This document shows, piece after piece, positions 1 through 5,207 of a stretch of 13,088 nucleotides of DNA. Both the position numbers and the translations under genes were made by a program. The notes below the pieces were generated by a model. That model was given only the letters and a program-made list of their open reading frames with translations. It was not told the DNA's origin and made no database searches. Numbering within the stretch: position 1 is the first letter of the stretch; every line of letters starts with the position of its first letter. Origin of the DNA: Anaerofustis sp. (GTDB lineage: Bacteria; Bacillota; Clostridia; Eubacteriales; Anaerofustaceae); assembly GCF_019420015.1 (NCBI RefSeq), contig NZ_JAHZIA010000057.1, positions 1-13,088 of the forward strand, read 5' to 3'.

Positions 1-369
1 TCCCGCCTTATTCATCAAAGCAACCATTGCACCGAGAATAACTAAAAATATAAGTATCCCTACATTATAACTGTCAGATAAAACCGATATGATACCGTCA
101 TTCAAAATATGTGTTACAGTACCTTCAAAATTCCCCGCTGCATAAAATATTCCACCGAAAACAATACCTATAAATAAAGAACTGTAAACTTCCTTTGTAA
201 TTAAAGCCAATACAATAGCTATTACAGGAGGAAGTAAAGACCATATTGTTCCATACATTGCAGGTTGTTTTGCGGCTTCACCGTCAGCTCCCATTATAGG
301 AAATACCAACATTAACATCAGAATAAAGCTGGCAATACCCATAAAAACTTTTTTCTTTGATACGTTCAT
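1..369 (-). CDS. NhaC-family transporter, probable lysine transporter (N-terminal part)
   Basis: The frame opens at ATG 369 behind an AAAGGGG ribosome binding site and runs off the left edge, giving the first 123 residues. A short basic N-terminus (MNVSKKK) is followed by a hydrophobic segment at about 8-25. Further membrane segments begin with WSLLPPVIAIVLAL, then SLFIGIVFGGIFYA, and the visible part ends in GILIFLVILGAMVALMNKAG. This pattern is typical of the NhaC Na+/H+ antiporter superfamily. What is known: NhaC-like proteins preceded by lysine riboswitches have been predicted to be lysine transporters (LysW). What I infer: because a complete lysine riboswitch precedes this gene, lysine uptake is a better guess than Na+/H+ exchange. 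The symbol is left blank because specificity cannot be read from 123 residues. Confidence 0.85.
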   Translation of the reverse strand, partial: MNVSKKKVFMGIASFILMLMLVFPIMGADGEAAKQPAMYGTIWSLLPPVIAIVLALITKEVYSSLFIGIVFGGIFYAAGNFEGTVTHILNDGIISVLSDSYNVGILIFLVILGAMVALMNKAG

Positions 370-395
370 TAATACACCCCTTTAATTTTTTATAT

Positions 396-431
396 AAAAA
401 AGCCATAAATGACAGAAAACGCATTTATGGC
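396..431 (-). terminator. Terminator hairpin of the lysine riboswitch expression platform
   Basis: Read on the minus strand, a perfect 9-bp stem (GCCATAAAT with ATTTATGGC, 423-431 and 402-410) encloses a 12-nt loop and is followed directly by six T (396-401). It lies between the aptamer and the NhaC-like start codon, so it is the expected OFF structure. The 5' arm can instead pair with GUUUAUG in the aptamer 3' part (483-489), which would make an antiterminator; that pairing is inferred by eye. Confidence 0.9.
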
Positions 432-470
432 AAAGTAATATACGATAATACTATTATACTATTTTGTCCA

Positions 471-626
471 GATAGCGCTCCACATAAACGTGACAGTACA
501 TTACATATTCTGTAATGCCCCAGAACTTATCCTTTCGGGAAAGACAAATTCTTCGGCGATTTTCCCTTTCTTTGTATACAATATCCCGTTTTAATATACA
601 TTACTGATGAATACCGCACCTCTATC
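471..626 (-). ncRNA. Lysine riboswitch (L-box) aptamer
   Basis: The minus strand shows the conserved L-box blocks in order. GATAGAGGTGCGG at the 5' side is followed by GGGAAAATCGCCGAAG. A helix whose loop contains CCCGAAAGG comes next, then CTGGGGCATTAC with its GTAATG partner, then ACTGTCACG and finally GTGGAGCGCTATC. The closing P1 helix pairs GATAG (622-626) with CTATC (471-475). The order and wording of these blocks match the Bacillus lysC leader. In this family lysine binding stabilises the five-helix junction and lets the downstream terminator form, so expression falls when lysine is plentiful. The regulated gene is the NhaC-like transporter that starts at 369. Confidence 0.97.
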
Positions 627-644
627 ATTTTAACTTACTCTTCA

Positions 645-673
645 TTTGTACCATTTTTAAAGAATATTGTCAA
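645..673 (-). promoter_or_regulatory. Promoter of the lysine riboswitch-transporter unit
   Basis: The minus strand has a perfect -35 box TTGACA (668-673), a 17-bp spacer and a -10 box TACAAA (645-650). The start point would fall near 637, about ten bases before the aptamer P1 helix. Confidence 0.8.
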
Positions 674-746
674 GTTTTATTTATTTTGAAAAATTTATAT
701 TTATTCAATTATTATATTTTATAAAAAATATTTATTTTATGTATGT

Positions 747-752
747 TATAAT
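747..752 (+). promoter_or_regulatory. Probable -10 box of the ogt-tag-SDR operon
   Basis: A consensus TATAAT lies 63 bases before the first ATG of the plus-strand operon. No good -35 box is visible at 16-18 bases upstream, because the sequence there is A/T only. The site is divergent from the riboswitch promoter. Confidence 0.5.
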
Positions 753-814
753 ATTATTAATCAAAATCAAGTAATTTAATTTTTGGGTAAAAAATATATA
801 AAAGGAACTTTAAA

Positions 815-1354
815 ATGATTTATACAAAATACTATTCTTCTCCCATTGGCAAAATATTAATGGCAAGTAAAAATAATAAATTAATCGGCTTATGGATTGA
901 AGGACAAAAATATTATCTTTCAAATTTAAAAGCATCTTTAGAAGAAAAAAATGACGATATAACACTTACAAAAGCAGAAATATGGCTGAATAAATACTTT
1001 AAAGGAGAAAAACCGGATATCAAAGATTTGGATTTAAACCCGATAGGAAGCGAATTCAGACAATCCGTATGGAAAATATTATGTAATATACCTTACGGTA
1101 AAACAACAACTTATAATGATATAGCAAAAGAAATCGCAAAACAAAAAGGCATAGAAAAAATGTCTGCACAAGCTGTAGGCGGTGCTGTGGGACATAATCC
1201 TATTTCAATTATCATCCCCTGTCACAGAGTTGTTGGTACAAACGGAAGTTTAACAGGATATGCAGGAGGAATTGATAAAAAGATTTTTTTGCTAAAACAT
1301 GAAAAAGTTGATATGAATAAATTCTTTATTCCCAAAAGAGGAACAGCCCTATGA
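815..1354 (+). CDS. ogt: Methylated-DNA--[protein]-cysteine S-methyltransferase
   Basis: Suicide DNA repair protein that moves the alkyl group from O6-alkylguanine (or O4-alkylthymine) to its own cysteine. The 179 residues are usual for an Ogt-type protein. The N-terminal half (1-75) is the poorly conserved ribonuclease-like domain. The C-terminal catalytic domain holds FRQSVWKIL at 81-89, a helix-turn-helix around 98-130 and the active-site motif IPCHRVVG with acceptor Cys136, then the GYAGG turn at 148-152. Gln119 in SAQAVGG sits where many family members have the base-flipping 'arginine finger'. The start ATG has AAAGGA eight bases upstream. The stop codon overlaps the start of tag (ATGA), which implies translational coupling. 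No Ada regulatory domain is fused to it. Confidence 0.95.
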   Translation: MIYTKYYSSPIGKILMASKNNKLIGLWIEGQKYYLSNLKASLEEKNDDITLTKAEIWLNKYFKGEKPDIKDLDLNPIGSEFRQSVWKILCNIPYGKTTTYNDIAKEIAKQKGIEKMSAQAVGGAVGHNPISIIIPCHRVVGTNGSLTGYAGGIDKKIFLLKHEKVDMNKFFIPKRGTAL

Positions 1355-1905
1355 ATAAAGTAAGATGTAAATGGTGTAATACAAATAACCCTACATATAT
1401 AAAATACCATGACGAAGAATGGTGCGTACCCAATTTTACAGATGAATACCTTTTTGAAATGCTTATATTAGAATCATTTCAAGCAGGGTTATCATGGGAA
1501 TGTATATTAAACAAAAGAGAAAATTTCAAAAAAGCGTATGATAATTTTGATTTAGATAAAGTATGTTCATACGATGAAAAGAAAATAAAAGAATTATCGG
1601 AAAATAAAAATATCATAAGAAATAAATTAAAAATAAAGGCCAGCATAAATAATGCAAAAATATTTAAAAACATAATAAAAGAATATGGAAGCTTTTATAA
1701 TTATTTAAAAACATTCACAAATGAAAAAATACTCTACGAAACAAACAAAACAACCAATACTCTGTCGGATCAAATATCAAAAGATTTAAAGAAAAGAGGT
1801 ATGAAGTTTGTAGGAAGTATAATAATATACTCTTACCTGCAGGCAATCGGCATCATTTATTCCCACGAAGAAAATTGTTTCATGTACCAAAAGAAAGAGA
1901 GATAG
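1351..1905 (+). CDS. tag: DNA-3-methyladenine glycosylase I
   Basis: Base-excision repair enzyme that releases 3-methyladenine from alkylated DNA. The 184 residues match the E. coli Tag length of about 187. Family signatures run through the protein: RCKWC at 5-9, YHDEEW at 19-24, LFEMLILESFQAGLSW at 34-49 with presumed catalytic Glu41 and pocket Trp49, KRENF at 55-59, and FVGSIIIYSYLQAIG at 153-167. The zinc ligands are placed by alignment to E. coli Tag as Cys6, His20, His172 and Cys176. One small change is Cys25, where the family usually has Gly after EW. It overlaps ogt by four bases and is followed four bases later by the SDR gene, so it is the middle gene of an alkylation-repair operon. 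Confidence 0.95.
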   Translation: MNKVRCKWCNTNNPTYIKYHDEEWCVPNFTDEYLFEMLILESFQAGLSWECILNKRENFKKAYDNFDLDKVCSYDEKKIKELSENKNIIRNKLKIKASINNAKIFKNIIKEYGSFYNYLKTFTNEKILYETNKTTNTLSDQISKDLKKRGMKFVGSIIIYSYLQAIGIIYSHEENCFMYQKKER

Positions 1906-1909
1906 ATAA

Positions 1910-2674
1910 ATGAAAGAAAACAGACCCAAGGCACTTGTAACAGGGGCCTCATCAGGTATAGGAAAAGATATCGCCATAGAATTAAGCAAAAAAGGATACG
2001 ATATAATTCTCGTTTCCAGAAACACCAAAGCATTGGAAAAAGTAAAATTAAAAATACAGACAAATGCAGAAATTGTGGCTATGGATTTATCCCAAAAAGA
2101 AAATTGTTATGAATTATACAATAAATACAAAAATATAGATATTCTTATAAATAATGCTGGACTTGGCGACTGCGGGTACTTTACTGAAACAGATGTACAA
2201 AAAGAAATTGCAATGATAGACACAAATATAACAGCAGTTCATATTTTAAGCAAATTATATATAAAAAACATGAAGAAAAAAAATAAAGGGATAATTTTAA
2301 ACACTGCATCAATAGCAGGGTTTATGCCCGGTCCTTTAATGGCAACATACTATGCAACAAAAGCATATGTGGTAAGATTGTCGGAAGCAATAAGAGAAGA
2401 ATTAAAAAAAGAAAAATCAAAAGTACAAATAAGTATATTATGTCCTGGTCCCGTAGATACAAAGTTCAATGAAGTAGCCAATGTACAATTTGCCTTACAG
2501 GGATTAAGCAGCAATTATGTCGCTCAATATACAGTAAAAAAAATGCTTAAAGGTAAATTCTATATAGTTCCGGGATGGAAAATAAAAGTAATCAGAATAG
2601 GTGTAAAAATACTCCCTACTTCGCTAATATCAAAGATTTCTTATAAGGTACAAAGAAGAAAAGTTATATTGTAG
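1910..2674 (+). CDS. Short-chain dehydrogenase/reductase (SDR) of unknown substrate
   Basis: Classical SDR oxidoreductase of 254 residues with a Rossmann fold. Cofactor motif TGASSGIG is at 11-18 and NNAG at 81-84. The catalytic tetrad is Asn106, Ser134, Tyr147 and Lys151 (YYATK), and the PG motif follows at 179-180. An Arg at 37 after strand 2 (VSRN) suggests NADP(H), which is an inference. It resembles the DltE-like group (COG0300), whose substrates are mostly unknown. The C-terminal 35 residues are basic and partly hydrophobic, so membrane association is possible. The ATG lies four bases after the tag stop, with only a weak purine-rich site inside the end of tag. It is therefore probably translated by coupling. 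A link to alkylation damage is suggested only by its operon position. Confidence 0.9.
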   Translation: MKENRPKALVTGASSGIGKDIAIELSKKGYDIILVSRNTKALEKVKLKIQTNAEIVAMDLSQKENCYELYNKYKNIDILINNAGLGDCGYFTETDVQKEIAMIDTNITAVHILSKLYIKNMKKKNKGIILNTASIAGFMPGPLMATYYATKAYVVRLSEAIREELKKEKSKVQISILCPGPVDTKFNEVANVQFALQGLSSNYVAQYTVKKMLKGKFYIVPGWKIKVIRIGVKILPTSLISKISYKVQRRKVIL

Positions 2675-2719
2675 TAAGTTAAAAAAATATTTTTAATTTA
2701 AACTATCTGTATTATTTAG

Positions 2720-2772
2720 TAACACTCTAAACACTGAAAATAAGTTTCTAGTATAAACAGAGTGTTATTTTT
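2720..2772 (+). terminator. Nested hairpin terminator of the ogt-tag-SDR operon
   Basis: An outer 9-bp stem pairs TAACACTCT (2720-2728) with AGAGTGTTA (2759-2767). Inside it a second hairpin pairs ACTGAAA (2733-2739) with TTTCTAGT (2745-2752), with one bulged T. The outer stem is followed by ATTTTTAT. It begins 45 bases after the SDR stop codon. Confidence 0.7.
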
Positions 2773-2944
2773 ATAAAAAAATAATAAAATAAAAATTAAA
2801 ACATTATATAAAATAAAAAAACAAACAATTAAAACAATAGAATACGCAAATAAAAAGAAAATGATAATTATCAAATAGAAATAAATATTTTAAAGAAATA
2901 AATAAATTTAAAAAGTGTGTTTTAAAATATGCTTTCTGTATAAA
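2773..2944. other. AT-rich intergenic stretch without a gene
   Basis: Together with the flanking terminators this is the longest gene-free stretch apart from the riboswitch leader. It is nearly all A and T, with A-rich runs on the plus strand. I find no start codon with a ribosome binding site and an open frame of useful length on either strand, and no tRNA or recognisable RNA fold. The only symmetrical element is TGATAATTATCA at 2862-2873, which is discussed under rejected items. Confidence 0.6.
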
Positions 2945-2985
2945 ACAAAAAAAGCTGAAAACCCTTAAAATAAAGTGTTTTCAGC
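2945..2985 (-). terminator. Terminator of the tRNA-Leu transcript
   Basis: On the minus strand a perfect 9-bp stem (GCTGAAAAC with GTTTTCAGC, 2977-2985 and 2954-2962) with a 14-nt loop is followed by seven T (2947-2953). It begins 11 bases after the tRNA CCA end. It faces the operon terminator at 2720-2772, so the two convergent transcripts are separated. Confidence 0.85.
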
Positions 2986-2995
2986 GAAATTACAA

Positions 2996-3082
2996 TGGTG
3001 CCGATGGTGGGATTCGAACCCACACGATATTGCTATCGACGGATTTTGAGTCCGTTGCGTCTGCCAATTCCACCACATCGGC
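2996..3082 (-). tRNA. tRNA-Leu (anticodon CAA)
   Basis: The minus strand folds as a class II tRNA. The acceptor stem pairs GCCGATG (3076-3082) with CATCGGC (3000-3006), followed by discriminator A and an encoded CCA (2996-2998). The D-arm contains GGCAGACGC, and the anticodon stem ACGGA/TCCGT holds the loop CTCAAAA, giving anticodon CAA for UUG codons. A long variable arm follows (CGATAGCAATATCG), then TGGGTTCGAATCCCA as the T-arm. The long variable arm fits leucine. It has its own promoter and terminator. Confidence 0.97.
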
Positions 3083-3097
3083 TTAAAATACTTTCCC

Positions 3098-3126
3098 ATT
3101 ATACCACTAAGATTTATTTTTTTCAA
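3098..3126 (-). promoter_or_regulatory. Promoter of tRNA-Leu
   Basis: The minus strand has TTGAAA (3121-3126), a 17-bp spacer and a perfect TATAAT (3098-3103), 15 bases before the mature tRNA 5' end. The -35 box lies inside the last codons of the EamA transporter gene and that gene's stop codon lies in the spacer. The tRNA can therefore be transcribed independently of the interrupted transporter. Confidence 0.8.
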
Positions 3127-3964
3127 TAGCAGATTCACTATTTTTATTATTTAATATATTATACATTACACAAATAAGAACCAAAGCTCCTCCTATAAAA
3201 GTTAGAACACTCGGAATCTCACCTATAAGAAGAGCTACCCAAATCGGATTCAAAATTGCTTCTAACATTGAAATTAACGAAGCATCAACACTTGGTGTAG
3301 TTTCAATTCCCTTTGAAAAAAAGGCATAAGACACGCCCATTTGAAATATACCGAGTATTATTATCCCAAACACTCCGCCCATATTCAAAGCAGGTTCTCC
3401 CCCTTTTAGTAAATTAGGAACCGACCCTAAAAATATCAAAGCATTACCTAAAATGCTTGCATCCAACGCACTGGAGTCGTCATAGGAATTAAATATGAAT
3501 ACTCCGGAATAACCTAAACCCGCCAAAACAGCAAATATATTCCCAAGCATTGCCCCCGAACCGACTTTATCGAAAAAGAACAATATTATACCTATAAAGG
3601 CTATGCCAACAGTAATAACCTGCTTTTTATTCGGAAACTGTTTAAAAAAGAATATAGAAAGTATAATTACAAAAATAGGTGACGTATATTGCAATATTAT
3701 GGCATTTGCCGCAGTTGTAAGTTTTGTTGCATAAACAAACAAAATACCCATTGCAACATATGATATACTTGCAAAAATAACATGTTTATTTATTTTAAAA
3801 TCAAAACTTCCCTTTATCAAAATTCAAGTCACAGTAGACAAAAAAGCTCTTGCACCACTTATAGCCATTGGACTCCATGGAATATATTTAATAAGTACAC
3901 CGTTTAAACTCCACAAAAATGCAGCAATCAATATATAAATGGCTCCGTTTTTACTTTTTCCCAT
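3107..3964 (-). pseudogene. EamA/DMT-family transporter interrupted by an in-frame TGA
   Basis: Drug/metabolite transporter with two EamA repeats and about ten expected membrane helices; the substrate is unknown. From ATG 3964, behind AGGAGA with a 7-base spacer, the frame gives MGKSKNGAIYILIAAFLWSL and continues to a TGA at 3824-3826, codon 47. The same frame then resumes without any shift (ILIKGSF, then ATKLTTAANAIILQYTSP) to a TAG at 3107. Counting the TGA, the gene has 285 codons, about the normal DMT length, and both EamA repeats are recognisable (second one from about residue 138). The downstream part has only a TTG (3820) near its beginning and no ribosome binding site, so independent translation is unlikely. 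A longer N-terminus from 4078 is possible but has no such site. I call it a recent nonsense pseudogene; sequence error or readthrough remain possible. Confidence 0.8.
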
Positions 3965-3995
3965 CAACTTGTCTCCTAAAATGTCATAATAATTA

Positions 3996-4001
3996 ATTAT
4001 A
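3996..4001 (-). promoter_or_regulatory. Probable -10 box of the EamA transporter gene
   Basis: Minus-strand TATAAT lies 31 bases before the chosen ATG at 3964. The matching -35 region is A/T only and weak. If this is the promoter, the longer N-terminal reading from 4078 would start upstream of transcription, which supports the shorter start. Confidence 0.45.
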
Positions 4002-4060
4002 ACAGAAAATTTACTTAAAATATAAATATTTTTACCATTTTCTTTTTTTACATTTTTTTG

Positions 4061-4066
4061 TATAAT
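4061..4066 (+). promoter_or_regulatory. Probable -10 box of the glycosyltransferase gene
   Basis: TATAAT lies 30 bases before the ATG at 4097, with no convincing -35 box. It is back to back with the promoter of the EamA transporter gene. Confidence 0.45.
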
Positions 4067-4096
4067 AGATATAAACATATATAAGGCAGGGAATTT

Positions 4097-5119
4097 ATGA
4101 ACTATAAAAATATCAATCCGGTTATTTTGATACCGGCTTATAAACCGGACGAAAAACTTATAAATGTAGTAAAAGAACTTATTGACAAAGGTGAAAAGGT
4201 ATTGATTGTCAATGACGGAAGCGGCAGTGACTTCGAAATGATATTTAACACAGTGAAAAGTATGGGATGTACCGTTTTAAATCACGATACCAACAAAGGA
4301 AAAGGTAGAGCTTTAAAAACGGGATTTCAATACTGTATAGAAAATAACTTAAGCGCAATAACAGCAGATGCCGACGGTCAACATTTACCAAAAGACATAA
4401 TAAATATAGCAAAAATACTGGATGAAAATCCCGATAAAATGATTTTAGGTGTCAGACATTTTGACGATACTACCCCGATGAGAAGCTTAATTGGTAATAC
4501 AATAACAAGAAAAATATTTAAACTTTTAAACAACGGAAACGAAATTACCGATACTCAAACGGGCCTTAGAGGTTTCAGTATAGATATGATAAAAAAAATC
4601 ATAGATATTGAAGGTGAGCGATATGAATTTGAGATGAATATGCTTTTGGAGCTAAAGCATCGAAATATAGAAGTAATACAAGAACCTATATCTGTGGTTT
4701 ACATAAATGACAACGAATCATCTCATTACAACACATTACTAGATTCATTAAGAGTATACAAAAGAATTTTTCTGTATGCACTTTCTTCCACTTCTTCGGG
4801 ATTATTGGATTACGGTTGCTTTTGTTTAATGGCTTTCTTTGGAGTAAATACTATCTTAGCGGTATATATCGCAAGAGCAATCTCTTCTTTATTCAACTAT
4901 TCATTAAACCGAAAATATGTATTTGAAAATGACAATCACATAGTAAAAACGATGTTTAAATATTATATATTGGTGATTATAGTTGCAGGACTAAGTGGAT
5001 TTTTTACAAATTGGGTCTCAACAAATTTAAATATTAATATATATTTCGCAAAAGCTATGGTAGATTTGTGTTTGTATGTAGTAAGTTACAACGGACAAAA
5101 GTACGTGGTTTTTAAATAA
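4097..5119 (+). CDS. Family-2 glycosyltransferase fused to a GtrA-like membrane domain
   Basis: A 340-residue protein with two parts. Residues 7-215 form a GT2 domain of the dolichyl-phosphate-mannose synthase type: PVILIPAYKP at 8-17, VNDGSG at 38-43, NKGKGRALKTGF at 66-77, the metal-binding DADGQH at 91-96 and TDTQTGLRGF at 151-160. Residues 228-340 are hydrophobic with about four membrane segments and carry the GtrA signature FNYSLNRKYVF at 266-276. Such enzymes usually load a sugar on undecaprenyl phosphate, and GtrA proteins are thought to help flip or present the lipid-linked sugar. Having both in one chain suggests a membrane enzyme for cell-surface glycan modification. The sugar and acceptor are not readable. 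AAGGCAGGG precedes the ATG. It is a single-gene unit, with no other glycan gene beside it. Confidence 0.9.
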   Translation: MNYKNINPVILIPAYKPDEKLINVVKELIDKGEKVLIVNDGSGSDFEMIFNTVKSMGCTVLNHDTNKGKGRALKTGFQYCIENNLSAITADADGQHLPKDIINIAKILDENPDKMILGVRHFDDTTPMRSLIGNTITRKIFKLLNNGNEITDTQTGLRGFSIDMIKKIIDIEGERYEFEMNMLLELKHRNIEVIQEPISVVYINDNESSHYNTLLDSLRVYKRIFLYALSSTSSGLLDYGCFCLMAFFGVNTILAVYIARAISSLFNYSLNRKYVFENDNHIVKTMFKYYILVIIVAGLSGFFTNWVSTNLNINIYFAKAMVDLCLYVVSYNGQKYVVFK

Positions 5120-5176
5120 AATATAATACTTTATAAAATTTATTCTTTATTATTTTATAGATTTAATTCTAAATAT

Positions 5177-5203
5177 AAAGGCACTTATAAAATAAGTGCC
5201 TTT
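5177..5203. terminator. Terminator between the convergent glycosyltransferase and ppdK genes
   Basis: A perfect 11-bp stem (AAAGGCACTTA with TAAGTGCCTTT) with a 5-nt loop lies between two convergent genes. On the plus strand it runs into TTTTGTTTTATTTATTTT, a strong terminator tail. On the minus strand, four bases after the ppdK stop codon, the tail TTTATATTTA is weaker but may still serve ppdK. Confidence 0.85.
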
Positions 5204-5207
5204 TGTT

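Noticed and set aside
2862..2873. Palindrome TGATAATTATCA resembling a Fur box
   Set aside because: It is only a partial match to the 7-1-7 Fur pattern, lies in sequence that is almost all A and T, and sits between two terminators with no promoter or gene to regulate.
3824..3826. Selenocysteine at the in-frame TGA codons
   Set aside because: Neither family has a conserved redox Cys at the position, and I see no convincing SECIS-like hairpin directly after either TGA.
3107..4078. Frameshift in the EamA transporter, and likewise in trkH
   Set aside because: In both cases the two open stretches are in the same frame and separated only by a TGA, so a base insertion or deletion changing the frame is excluded. 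The lesions are nonsense codons.
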